Positions 7,621 through 16,783 of a stretch of DNA of 64,000 bases are shown piece by piece. This stretch comes from JACCXG01 sp963717745 (GTDB lineage: Bacteria > Acidobacteriota > Vicinamibacteria > Vicinamibacterales > 2-12-FULL-66-21): contig CAVQXJ010000023.1 in assembly GCA_963717745.1 (NCBI GenBank), positions 14,980-78,979 of the forward strand, written 5' to 3'. The notes under the pieces are model-generated. The model worked only from the letters and a program-made list of their open reading frames with translations, was not told the origin of the DNA and did no database searches. Each line of letters starts with the position of its first letter. Position 1 is the first letter of the stretch. A program made the translations under genes and the position numbers.

Positions 7621-9432
7621 TCACTTATTTTCCTCGATGACCTGCTTCAGATGCTCCGGCATCGGCGGAATGGGTATCCGCGAGACCTGCATCCCGCCGT
7701 CCGGGCCCGGGCGCACCGTGATGTTGAAGGTCGCGTACGCCGGATCCTTGTCCGGATAGTCCTGGCGGAAGTGCCCGCCGCGGCTCTCTTTCCGCTCGAT
7801 CGCGGATCGCGCCACCGCTTCGGACACGGTCAGCAGATTGCCCAGATCCTGGGCGGTGTGCCAGCCGGTGTTGTATTCCCGGTGTCCGGTGACCCCGGCC
7901 TGCGCCGCGCGCGCCTTCAGGGCCTGGAGCGCGGCCACCGCTTCCTGCATCTCGCGCTCGTCCCGGACGATGCCGACGAGATCCTGCATCATGGCCTGCA
8001 GGTCCTGCTGAATCTTGAAAGGGTTCTCGGCGGCGTTGCCGCGATCGAAGGGTTCGAGCGCGCGGCGGGTCGCCGCCTCGACCTGCGCCTCGTCTACCTT
8101 GGCCGCCCCATGCTGTTTCGCGAACGCGGCCGCGTGCTCGCCGGCCAGCTTGCCGAACACCAGCAGGTCCGACAGCGAGTTGCCGCCGAGCCGGTTGGCG
8201 CCGTTGATCCCGGCCGCGCATTCACCGGCGGCAAACAGCCCGGGAATCGTCGACATCTGGGTGTCGGCGTCGACTTTCACGCCGCCCATCACGTAGTGCG
8301 TGGTCGGACCGACCTCCATCGGCGTGGTGGTGATGTCGAGGCCGGCCAGCTCCTTGAACTGGTGGTACATGCTGGGGAGCTTCTTGCGAATGTGCTCGGG
8401 CGCGTGGGCGAGCTTCTCCTTGATCCACGAGATGTCGAGATAGACGCCGCCGTGCGGCGTGCCGCGTCCGGCCTTGACCTCGCGCATGATGCAGCGCGCC
8501 ACGTGATCGCGGGTCAGGAGCTCGGGCGGCCGGCGCGCGTTCTTGTCTCCCTGGGTATAGCGCCAGCCCTCTTCCGGGTTGTCCGCGGTCTGGCTCCGGT
8601 AGTTGTCGGGGATGTCGTCGAACATGAAGCGGCGCCCCTCGCTGTTGCGAAGGACGCCGCCCTCGCCGCGCACGCCTTCGGTGACGAGGATGCCCTGCAC
8701 GCTGGGCGGCCAGATCATGCCGGTGGGGTGGAACTGGATGAACTCCATGTCGATCAGCTCGGCGCCGGCGTGATAGGCGAGCGCATGGCCGTCGCCGGTG
8801 CCTTCCCAGCTGTTGCTGGTGATCCGGTAGGCGCGGCCGATGCCGCCGGTCGCGAGCACGACCGCCTTGGCGCGGAAGGTCTGGAACCGGCCCCGCTCGC
8901 GGTCGTAGCCGACCGCGCCGGCCACCCGGCCGCTGTCGAGCAGCAGCGCCACCACGGTGAATTCCATGTGGACGTCGAGTCCGCGATGGATGCCGTGATC
9001 CTGCAGCGTGCGGATCATCTCGAGGCCGGTGCGGTCGCCGACGTGCGCGAGCCGCGGATACTTGTGGCCGCCGAAGTTGCGCTGCAGGATGCGGCCGTCG
9101 GCGGTGCGATCGAACAGCGCCCCCCAGGCCTCGAGCTCGCGGACGCGGTCGGGCGCCTCCTTGGCGTGGAGCTCCGCCATCCGCCAGTTGTTGACGTACT
9201 GGCCGCCGCGCATCGTGTCGGCGAAGTGCACCCGCCAGCTGTCGCGATCGTCGACGTTGCCGAGCGCCGCCGCCACGCCCCCTTCCGCCATGACGGTGTG
9301 GGCCTTGCCGAGCAGCGACTTGCAGACCAGGCCGACTTTGATCCCCGCCGCCGACGCCTCGATGGCGGCGCGAAGACCGGCGCCGCCGGCGCCAATGACG
9401 AGCACATCGTGCTCGTGGGTTGCGTGCGTCAG
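7621..9432 (-). CDS. sdhA: Succinate dehydrogenase / fumarate reductase flavoprotein subunit
   Basis: About 603 residues, the usual SdhA length. The FAD Rossmann motif VIGAGGAGLRAA starts near residue 12, His45 in AHTVMAEGG is the covalent-FAD histidine, and the active-site segments FIQFHPTG, TEGVRGEGG and HYVMGG are present, as are the conserved NRLGGNSL and HRE/RxxY C-terminal motifs. It oxidises succinate to fumarate. No ATG, GTG or TTG lies at the proper N-terminus. The best start is CTG at 9432-9430, which overlaps the sdhC stop as CTGA and has GGAGG about 5 nt upstream. Translation is therefore probably coupled to sdhC. Confidence 0.93.
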   Translation of the reverse strand: MTHATHEHDVLVIGAGGAGLRAAIEASAAGIKVGLVCKSLLGKAHTVMAEGGVAAALGNVDDRDSWRVHFADTMRGGQYVNNWRMAELHAKEAPDRVRELEAWGALFDRTADGRILQRNFGGHKYPRLAHVGDRTGLEMIRTLQDHGIHRGLDVHMEFTVVALLLDSGRVAGAVGYDRERGRFQTFRAKAVVLATGGIGRAYRITSNSWEGTGDGHALAYHAGAELIDMEFIQFHPTGMIWPPSVQGILVTEGVRGEGGVLRNSEGRRFMFDDIPDNYRSQTADNPEEGWRYTQGDKNARRPPELLTRDHVARCIMREVKAGRGTPHGGVYLDISWIKEKLAHAPEHIRKKLPSMYHQFKELAGLDITTTPMEVGPTTHYVMGGVKVDADTQMSTIPGLFAAGECAAGINGANRLGGNSLSDLLVFGKLAGEHAAAFAKQHGAAKVDEAQVEAATRRALEPFDRGNAAENPFKIQQDLQAMMQDLVGIVRDEREMQEAVAALQALKARAAQAGVTGHREYNTGWHTAQDLGNLLTVSEAVARSAIERKESRGGHFRQDYPDKDPAYATFNITVRPGPDGGMQVSRIPIPPMPEHLKQVIEENK

Positions 9433-10238
9433 AGGATCCTCCAGTCGGTGAGGATGCCCATCGAGCAGAGCCTGACGTAGAGATCGGCCAGCGCCACCGA
9501 GAACAGGCTGGCATAGGCCCACTGCATGTGATTGCAATTGAGGCGGCAGGCGGCGTCGTACACCTTCGTCTGCGTGGGATGCCGCGAGAACTGGTCGAGG
9601 CGTCCGCCGACCAGATGCCGGAACGAGTGACAGCCCAGCGTGTAGCTCGAGAGCAGGACGACATTGATGGCCAGGATCAGGGTGCCGACGCCGATGCCGA
9701 ACGACTGCTGCCCGGTCGCCGCGTCGGTGAACCACAGCGCCTTCCAGACGTCCCACGCCAGGACGAACAGGAACGCGAGCGCGAGGTAGAGGAAATAGCG
9801 GTGCACGTTCTGCAGGATCAGCGGGAACGAGTTCTCACCGCGATACGACTTGCGCGGTTCGCCGACCGAGCACGAGGGCGGATCCGCCCAGAACGCCTTG
9901 TAGTAGGCGCCGCGATAGTAATAGCAGGTGAACCTGAATCCGCCGGGCGCCCACAGGATCAGCATCGCCGCGGAGAACGGGACCGCGCCGGGCAACCAGC
10001 CGGGCCGCGCCACGGGGCCGAACCAGCTGTGCGACCCCTCGCCGAACAACAGCGGCGAATAGAAGGGCGACAGGTACGGCCCGTACTCGTAATGGTTGCC
10101 CTGCAGCGCCGCCCAGGTCGCGTACACGACGAACGAACCCAGCACCACGAATGTCAGCAGTGGCTGCACCCACCACGCATCCCGCCTCATCGTCTCGCCA
10201 AAGCCGCGTTGTTGCAATCTGATGACTGTGTGCGCCAT
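9429..10238 (-). CDS. sdhC: Succinate dehydrogenase cytochrome b / membrane anchor subunit, Sdh1-like
   Basis: A 269-residue polytopic protein with five or more hydrophobic segments (near 25-45, 80-100, 135-155, 180-205, 240-260). The NHYEYGPYLSPFYSP stretch, CYYYRGAYYKAFWADPPSC and the repeated histidines (HRYFLYLALAF, CHSFRHLVGG) are typical of the large anchors of mycobacterial Sdh1-type enzymes, which anchor the catalytic subunits and bind haem and quinone. ATG 10238 is preferred (GAGGCGAA just upstream); GTG 10265 is an alternative. It is the first gene of sdhC-sdhA-sdhB and overlaps sdhA by 4 nt. Confidence 0.88.
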   Translation of the reverse strand: MAHTVIRLQQRGFGETMRRDAWWVQPLLTFVVLGSFVVYATWAALQGNHYEYGPYLSPFYSPLLFGEGSHSWFGPVARPGWLPGAVPFSAAMLILWAPGGFRFTCYYYRGAYYKAFWADPPSCSVGEPRKSYRGENSFPLILQNVHRYFLYLALAFLFVLAWDVWKALWFTDAATGQQSFGIGVGTLILAINVVLLSSYTLGCHSFRHLVGGRLDQFSRHPTQTKVYDAACRLNCNHMQWAYASLFSVALADLYVRLCSMGILTDWRIL

Positions 10239-10426
10239 TTCGCCTCGAAACCCGTCAACACTCACTCGTCAGCGGAGCGTTCAAATGAAGAGAGCTCCGG
10301 CTGCCGGATTTGCCGCCGTTCGACAGAGACCACCCCGCCGGGCGGCACCCAGGAGTTTGAGATGGTTAGCCTGCTCCGGGGCCGCAGACCCTGGTCGGCG
10401 GCCCCTCGGGGTTCTGGTGTGATCGA

Positions 10427-11161
10427 CTACTTCGACTCACCAGACGAGAAGCAGTAAAGGAACCCGTTGCCGCCGGTTTTGATCAGCGCATCCTGGCTGC
10501 AGCCGGCACTTGCGTGCACGGAGTTCCAGGAGACGGCGGGGCCGCCGGCGCGATCGTGGTGGCCGACCTGCGCGTTGCCGGCGTCGGCGCTGGTCCAGTT
10601 GGCGCAGGTCATGTCTTTGCCTTCGGGGTAGGCGCGGCCGTCGGGCTGCGAGCCGGTGAGGATGTCGTGCTGGTTCAGCGTGTCGCCGGCGCCGGTCACG
10701 CGATCGCCCTTCTCGGTCAACGCGGTCATGCGGTGCAGTTGATTGCCGATCCGCGCCAGCTCCAGGGTGTCGCCGTGCAGGTGCTCCAGGTCGCGGGCGA
10801 CCGGCTGCCCCTTCACGTTGACCCACGGTCCCTTGCCGATGCGGTCGCGCGCGTTGACGGCGCCCGCGCCCTGCGTGCTCAGGTAGGCGCGCCAGGTGCG
10901 GTTCCCGGCCCCCGCCGCGGTCGCGAGCGTCTGACAGTGCGCGTCGGCGCCCGCCAGGCCGCCGAGGTTGCCCCCCTTGCCGATCGGCGTGCTGGTGACG
11001 AAAAACGACATCGGCGGCGGGGGCTGGTTGCCGCGTCCTGCTGGTGCTGCCGGCGCTTGCCCTGCTGGCGGGGCCGGCGCCTGGCCACCTTGGGCCACCA
11101 CCACGCACGTGCCGAGAGCCACCATCGTCAATGCCGCCTTTGTCGATCCGAACCGTGTCAT
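10427..11161 (-). CDS. Secreted lectin-like (C-type-lectin/endostatin-like fold) protein
   Basis: A 244-residue exported protein. A signal sequence (TMVALGTCVVVAQGG) is followed by a Pro/Ala/Gly linker to about residue 48, then a globular domain starting FFVTSTPIGKGGNLGGLAGADAHCQTLA. Conserved pieces include TWRAYLSTQG, ARDRIGKGPWVNVKG, a GQDTLNQHDILTGS-like turn, and C-terminal TCANWTS...GCSQDALIKTGGNGFLYCF with four or more cysteines for disulfides. The pattern resembles bacterial secreted proteins of the collagen-NC/C-type-lectin-like fold. Ligand is unknown. ATG 11161 has GGAGGACTTCG directly upstream. The gene is monocistronic by spacing. Confidence 0.72.
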   Translation of the reverse strand: MTRFGSTKAALTMVALGTCVVVAQGGQAPAPPAGQAPAAPAGRGNQPPPPMSFFVTSTPIGKGGNLGGLAGADAHCQTLATAAGAGNRTWRAYLSTQGAGAVNARDRIGKGPWVNVKGQPVARDLEHLHGDTLELARIGNQLHRMTALTEKGDRVTGAGDTLNQHDILTGSQPDGRAYPEGKDMTCANWTSADAGNAQVGHHDRAGGPAVSWNSVHASAGCSQDALIKTGGNGFLYCFSSGESK

Positions 11162-11229
11162 CGAAGTCCTCCGTCAAATGGCCGGCGTACCGACCGAATC
11201 GCTGCGAATCCTAGCAGAAGGCCGCCAGT

Positions 11230-12871
11230 TTATTGCAATTCGTAGACGACGGCGGAGCCGTAGCCGTCGTGGAGGCGCGCCACCGGGACCAGACCGTGCG
11301 TTTGGAGGGCCATGATGAGCAGCGGCACTTCGCCTTTATAGAACGCCTCATGAAGGACCAGATATCGGACGCGCTCGCCGCGCAGGTACTCGATGGATCG
11401 GGCGTCGGGGAAATTCTCCACTGCCCGGAGCCGCCTCAGATAGGACGGCGGATAGTAGCCGCTGTAGCCATTCACCAGCGGCTTCCAGTGGAACGTCGAG
11501 CCGAACAGATATTGCGGCTCGACGCCGGGGAGGCGGAATCCTCGCGGCATTGGAAAGTGCGCGACGATCCCGTCCGGCTGGTGGCGTAGAAAGTCATACA
11601 GCGGCGGCGGCTCGTTCGGGTAGGCGATCATCCGCAGCGGCGGCACCCAGTACTCGATCGTCACGAGGCCGATCAAGGCTGCGGTGGCGGCCGCTCGGAA
11701 TCGCGGCGCGGTCCGGTCGACGACCGCTTTGCATCCGCGCGCCGCAAGCACACCCAGGCACAGCAGGAGGAAGATCGAGGCGCGCGACGGCGCCCGCAGA
11801 CCCCCGAACACGCCGCCGTACTTGTACAGCCAGGGGTAGACGATCCCGTTCGTGCCGAGCGACAGGTCCAACGCCACGAACATCCCGAGGGCATAGATCA
11901 GCGCGGTGCGGCGCGGGCGGACCGCCACCAGCCCGATCAGTCCCAGGATCGGCGGGACGAAGCCTGGAAACAGGCTGGTCTCGTCCCATCCCTTCGGGAA
12001 GCGGCGATACAGCCAGTTGGTCTCCGACACCGACCGGTAGCTGACCCATTCAGCGCTCCATTGGCGGACTTCGTCGATGCTTCTCGACGCCGACCCGCGC
12101 CGAGGCCGCCTGGTAGGGCCGGGCATAGACGGCCGCGCACACTCCGACGATCAGCACGCCGGCGGCGAGCGCTCCCATCGCCCGCAGCCGGATTTCACGG
12201 GGAGTGAACAGCCACTGCAGCCCGCCCACCACCGCCAGCATGATCCCGAGGAACAGCCCGTAGTACACCGACGACATCATCTGGAGCGCGGCGAAGACGC
12301 CGGTCAGCGCGCCGAACTTGAGCTTGCCCGATTCGAGCGTGCGCTGCAGCGCCCAGAATGCCCACGGGCTCCAGACCGCCCACTGCAACTCCAGGTGCAT
12401 GATGTGGCCGAACCGGTAGGGGGCGAACGCGAACACCACGCCGGCCAGGATGGCCGCTCCTTCGTGCTTGGTGAGCTGCCGGGCGAGCGCCGCCATCCCG
12501 ATGCCCGAGGCGCACATGCCGCCGAGCAGCACCAGGTTGTGCACCAGCATGTTCGGCAGCCCGAGCGAGAACAGCGGCGCCGCGAGCACCCCCTGGACCA
12601 GCACCGCGTCCGAGTACCCGAGCACGCCGGGCTCCGGGAAGAACTGATTGCCATCGAAGAGATGGGCCGGAGCCGTCGTCAGCGCGTGATGAATCCAGCG
12701 CAGCCGCCAGATGTTGAAGAAGACGTCGAAGTGATCGACCGTCCGCGTAGTGAAGACGAGCACCATCGGCCAGGTCATCACCGCGGTCAGGCCGACGAAC
12801 ACTGCCCAGGTGCCGAGCCGCCGCGGCCACGAGCGCGACGATGCGGCGGTTTCGACTTCCGACGTCACCAT
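11230..12871 (-). CDS. Polytopic membrane protein, frameshifted paralogue of the next gene
   Basis: Two overlapping frames make one protein of about 547 residues. 12871 to about 12085 encodes the N-terminal half (TAVMTWPMVLVF, DVFFNIWRLRWIHHAL, FAFAPYRFGH...LQWAVWSPWAFW), and about 12085 to 11230 encodes the C-terminal half (ETSLFPGFVPPILGL, HWKPLVNGYSGYYPPSY). The break is one surplus base near 12080-12090, seen by alignment with the intact paralogue at 12906-14594. With 8-11 membrane helices and acidic residues in the first loop it resembles GT-C-type glycosyltransferases, which use lipid-linked sugars; that is inference. The break may be a sequencing error. Confidence 0.75.
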
Positions 12872-12905
12872 GAATACCCCGGAGATACGCGACCGCAGCG
12901 CACGG

Positions 12906-14594
12906 TCATTGAGTCGGCGGCCCCGACGCCGGCGACAGCTCGAACACCGATGCCCCCGCCCACCCGTCATGCAGGCGCGCCAGCGGCTTCAGCCCCTCCC
13001 GCAACACCGTGGCCACGATGGCCGACGACTGGCTGGCCCGCAGGTAGCTCCCTTCGTGCACCACGACGTAGCGGACGCCGTCGCTTCGCAACTGCGCGAT
13101 CGATCCGGCATCCGGGAAGGTCGCGAGCCGCTGCATCCGCGCCATGTAGGACGGCGGGTAATAGCCGCTGTAGCCGTTCACCAGCGGCTTCCAGTGAAAG
13201 ATCGACATGTAGGCGTAGCGCGCGTCGTGGGCCGGCAGCAGATCGAGCTCAGGCACCGGAAACTCGGCGACGACGCCGTCCGGCTGATTGGCGAGGAAGT
13301 CGTACAACGGCGGCCGGTCCGGATAGCGCACCATGGGCAGCGGCTCGATCCAGTATTCGAGCATCAGGATCGCTGAGAGGATGGCCACGGCCGCCATCCG
13401 CAGCCTCGCCGGCACCGGCCGCAGCGCCGCCACGCAGCCGCGGGCGGCCAGCGCCGCCAGGAACATCAGAAAGAAGATCGAGGCTCGCGCCGGCGCACGA
13501 AGCCCCTTGAAGACGCCGACATGCTCCTGGAGCAGTGGATAGACCAGGCCGTTCAACCCGAACGACAGATCGAAGGCCAGCAGCAGGCCCGCGACGTAGG
13601 ACACCAGCACTGCCGACGGCGGCGTCAGCGCCAGCGCCGCCAGCCCCAGCACGATCGGCACGTAACCGGGAAACAAGGACAACTCCGGGCTGCCCCAGTG
13701 CGATGGCCCGTAGAGGTAGTTTCCGTCGGACACGCGCCGGTAGGCATCCATCGTGGCGCTGTGCATGCTGATCTCGCCAGGGTCGCGCACCCCGACCCGG
13801 CCCGACGCTGCGCGATACGGCTTCGAGTACACCGCGCCGACGGCGATGGCCAGCACCGCCCCCGCGGCAACGGCGCGGGCGACCCGGAGGCGGTCGGCCG
13901 GGGCGACTCGCAGGAACTGGATGGTCCCCACCACCGACACCAGCACCACCAGGAAGATTCCGTAGTAGACGCTGGACAGCATCTGCAGCGCGATGAACAC
14001 GCCGGTCAGGATGCCGAACTTCGCCCGGCCGCTCTCGATCGTGCGCTGCATCGCCCAGAATGCCCACGGAATCCACATCGTCCATTGCAGCTCCATGTGC
14101 ATGAAATGGCCGAAGCGGTAGGGCGCGAAAGCGAAGACCAGGCCGGCGACGATCGCCGCCGCCTCGTTGCGCCAGAGGTAACGGGCGAGGGCATACATGC
14201 CGATGCCGGAGGCGGCGATCGCCCCCAGCAACAACACGTTGTGAATCAGCAGCGGCTTCAAGCCGGCGGCGAACATCGGCGCGGCGACCAGCCCCTCTAC
14301 CAGCATCGCGTCGGAGTACGCGAGCACCAGCGGCTCGGGATGGAACTGATTGGCGTTGAAGAGATTCGATGGCGACGTCGACAGCGCGTGATGCACCCAG
14401 GCCAGCCGCCAGATGTTGAAGAAGACGTCGTGATGCTCGATCGCCCGCGACGAGAGCACGAGCGCGCTCGGCCAGGTGATGGCAATCGTGATCGCGATGA
14501 AGAGCGTCCACACGCCCAGCCGACGCAGCCACGGTCGGGCAGACGTCGGCTCGGCCGTTTTCACGTCAGGAAGCACCTTGGCAGTGTAGGTCAC
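12906..14594 (-). CDS. Polytopic membrane protein, possible GT-C-type glycosyltransferase
   Basis: A 562-residue multi-pass inner-membrane protein, intact copy of a tandem pair. Hydrophobic helices begin near residue 27 (VWTLFIAITIAITWPSALVL), an acidic loop HHDVFFNIWRLAWVHHAL follows, and a strongly conserved FAFAPYRFGHFMHMELQWTMWIPWAFWAMQ block and C-terminal HWKPLVNGYSGYYPPSYMARM recur in the neighbour. Helix count and first-loop acidic residues suggest a GT-C or YfhO-like fold, but the function is not established. GTG 14594 is the first start; no clear ribosome-binding site. It lies 34 bp before the frameshifted paralogue and diverges from the gene at 14705. Confidence 0.72.
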   Translation of the reverse strand: MTYTAKVLPDVKTAEPTSARPWLRRLGVWTLFIAITIAITWPSALVLSSRAIEHHDVFFNIWRLAWVHHALSTSPSNLFNANQFHPEPLVLAYSDAMLVEGLVAAPMFAAGLKPLLIHNVLLLGAIAASGIGMYALARYLWRNEAAAIVAGLVFAFAPYRFGHFMHMELQWTMWIPWAFWAMQRTIESGRAKFGILTGVFIALQMLSSVYYGIFLVVLVSVVGTIQFLRVAPADRLRVARAVAAGAVLAIAVGAVYSKPYRAASGRVGVRDPGEISMHSATMDAYRRVSDGNYLYGPSHWGSPELSLFPGYVPIVLGLAALALTPPSAVLVSYVAGLLLAFDLSFGLNGLVYPLLQEHVGVFKGLRAPARASIFFLMFLAALAARGCVAALRPVPARLRMAAVAILSAILMLEYWIEPLPMVRYPDRPPLYDFLANQPDGVVAEFPVPELDLLPAHDARYAYMSIFHWKPLVNGYSGYYPPSYMARMQRLATFPDAGSIAQLRSDGVRYVVVHEGSYLRASQSSAIVATVLREGLKPLARLHDGWAGASVFELSPASGPPTQ

Positions 14595-14704
14595 GGGGAC
14601 CGGATTGTCAGGGGTTGCGCGACTGATCGAGAATAGCGGTGTTCAACATTCGACGGCCCCGGGTCACGTCTTTTCAGCGGTGTGTGCGTCTAAAAGGAAG
14701 TTTC

Positions 14705-16783
14705 ATGCGCACTCGTTCATTCGCTCGGCTGCTGACCCTCGCGATGCTGGCCGCGGCCGGCGCGCCGCTCGCCGCGGAAGCTCAGCTGCCAGTCGCGGTG
14801 CCCGCGCAGCAGGCGCCGCGGCCTCCCACCTCACCCGGTCCGGTCAGAGATCCCGGAGGACGTCCCGCGTCTTCGGCGACGGCCGTCGGGAAGGGCGCAC
14901 TCGCCGGCCGGGTGACGATCGCGTCGGGGCAGCCCGCGGTGGGTGCACGCGTGATGTTGAACGGCGGAGAGGGCGAGTCGCGGATGATCATGACCGACAA
15001 CGACGGCCGCTTCGTCTTCGAGCGGCTGCGCACCGGCCGCTACAACGTGATGGTCTCGAAGCCCGGTTATGTGCAGATTTCGTATGGGCAGCGCCGGGTC
15101 AACAGTCCCGGCACCCAGATCCCGCTGACCGACGGCGAGCGCCGGCAGATTGAAATCCTGCTGCCGCGCGGCGCCGTGATCACCGGCATGGTCCTGGACG
15201 AACGCGGCGAGCCGTCGATCGGGGCCCAGATCCGCGCCATGCGTTTCACGATGATGAGCGGACGGCGGCGGGGACAGCAGATGGGGGGCGGCTCGACCGA
15301 CGATCGCGGCATCTATCGGCTGCACTCGCTGCAGCCGGGGGAGTACGGCATCTGCGCGGTCGTGCAGAACCGCGGACCGGTCAACGATGCGCAGCGCGTC
15401 CAGATGGAAGTGGACATGCTCCGGCGGAGCCTCGAGAGCGCCCCTTCGCCGGTGGCCCGGAAGCAGATGCTCGAGCGGCTCGCGCGGGTCCAGGCCCAGC
15501 GCGTCGAACAGACCGAGCCGGCGATGGGGTATGCACCCTCGTGTTTTCCGGCGTCGTCTCCGTCACCGTCGACGACGTTGGTGGTGGCGGCAGGGGAAGA
15601 GCGGACCGGCATCGACATCCAGCTGGCACTGACCGCGGTCGCACGTGTAGCTGGCACCATCGTCGCGCCCGGCGGGAAGCAGCCGCGCAACCTCCAGGCC
15701 ATGCTGGTGAATGCCGACGACACGCTGTCCGACGTCGAACGTCAGGGAGGGAACGTGACGCCGGACGGCCACTTCGTCTTCCAGAACGTGCCGCCGGGGC
15801 GGTACACGATCACCACCCGGTCCATGCAGATGGGGCCGTTTCCCCCGCCGGGGGGAGCTGGCGCGCGGCCGCCGGAGGATCCGCCCTTGTCGGGGTCGGC
15901 GGAAGTCGTCGTCGCCGGCCAGGACGTGTCGGACGTCGTCATCGAGCTGCAGCGGGGCATCACTGTTTCCGGGCAGGTGGCGGTTCAACCCACGACGCTG
16001 ACGCCGCCCGCCGATTTGAGCGGCGTTGCGCAAGTCTCGCTATATCCGTTCACGCCCGATCAGAACAACTTCATGTTCATGGGACCACCCCCTCAGGGCA
16101 AGGTCGACGCAAGCGGGAAGTTCACGATTTCAGACGTGATGCCGGGCAAGTACCGGTTCTCAGCGATTATCAGCGGCCAGGGATGGGTGCTCGACTCGGC
16201 TACCGCCGGTGAGCAGGATGTGCTCGACTTTCCGCTGGAGGTAAAGGCAGGGCGCGACGTGTCGGGCGTCGTGGTGACGTTCGGCGATCGTGTCACCGAG
16301 CTCTCCGGCACGGTTGCCGACGCGAAAGGGCAGCCGGCCACCGAGCAGACGCTCCTGCTGTATACGACCGATCAGCGGTTCTGGACGCCGCAATCGCGCC
16401 GGATTCGGATCGCTCGCGCCGGCGATGACGGGCACTACACCTTCCGGAACGTGCCGCCGGGCGAATACCGTCTGACCACGCTGGTCGATCCGGAGGCCGG
16501 CGCCTGGTACGATCGCGAGCTGCTCGAACAGCTGGATTCAACCTCAGTCCGCATCGTCCTCGGGGAGGGTGACAAGAAGGTCGAGCACGTGGAACGATCC
16601 GAGGGGCTAGCCCCGATCACACCCGCGGTTCGAACAGGCGGACGCGGCGTAACAGCAAATCCACGAACCACAGGGCCAGGGCGAGGGCGACCAGGGGCGG
16701 CCACATCGGGCGGCGGGCGGTCCGGCTGTCACCCGCGGAGTTGGCCAGCGCCGCCGGCGTCGGACGCCACGCACCCCCGGTAG
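14705..16783 (+). CDS. Secreted carboxypeptidase-regulatory-like domain protein
   Basis: The signal peptide (LLTLAMLAAAGAPLAAEAQ) is followed by a Pro-rich linker and a series of beta-sandwich carboxypeptidase-regulatory-like modules: residues about 55-125 (LAGRVTIASGQPAVGARVMLNGGEG...GRFVFERLRTGRYNVMVSKPGYV), about 150-220, about 300-400 and about 525-610 (GTVADAKGQPATEQTLLLY...GHYTFRNVPPGEYRLTTL). Such proteins are extracytoplasmic and of unknown binding role. ATG 14705 has AAGGA 7 nt upstream. The last 55 codons (from about 16617) read through the 3' end of the convergent gene and look like low-complexity shadow, so a frame break or missing stop near 16600 is possible. Confidence 0.8.
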   Translation: MRTRSFARLLTLAMLAAAGAPLAAEAQLPVAVPAQQAPRPPTSPGPVRDPGGRPASSATAVGKGALAGRVTIASGQPAVGARVMLNGGEGESRMIMTDNDGRFVFERLRTGRYNVMVSKPGYVQISYGQRRVNSPGTQIPLTDGERRQIEILLPRGAVITGMVLDERGEPSIGAQIRAMRFTMMSGRRRGQQMGGGSTDDRGIYRLHSLQPGEYGICAVVQNRGPVNDAQRVQMEVDMLRRSLESAPSPVARKQMLERLARVQAQRVEQTEPAMGYAPSCFPASSPSPSTTLVVAAGEERTGIDIQLALTAVARVAGTIVAPGGKQPRNLQAMLVNADDTLSDVERQGGNVTPDGHFVFQNVPPGRYTITTRSMQMGPFPPPGGAGARPPEDPPLSGSAEVVVAGQDVSDVVIELQRGITVSGQVAVQPTTLTPPADLSGVAQVSLYPFTPDQNNFMFMGPPPQGKVDASGKFTISDVMPGKYRFSAIISGQGWVLDSATAGEQDVLDFPLEVKAGRDVSGVVVTFGDRVTELSGTVADAKGQPATEQTLLLYTTDQRFWTPQSRRIRIARAGDDGHYTFRNVPPGEYRLTTLVDPEAGAWYDRELLEQLDSTSVRIVLGEGDKKVEHVERSEGLAPITPAVRTGGRGVTANPRTTGPGRGRPGAATSGGGRSGCHPRSWPAPPASDATHPR

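Noticed and set aside
10378..10405. GC-rich hairpin as a terminator of the lectin-like gene or sdh
   Set aside because: It has a stem of 8 pairs but no T-tract on either strand, so an intrinsic terminator is not supported.
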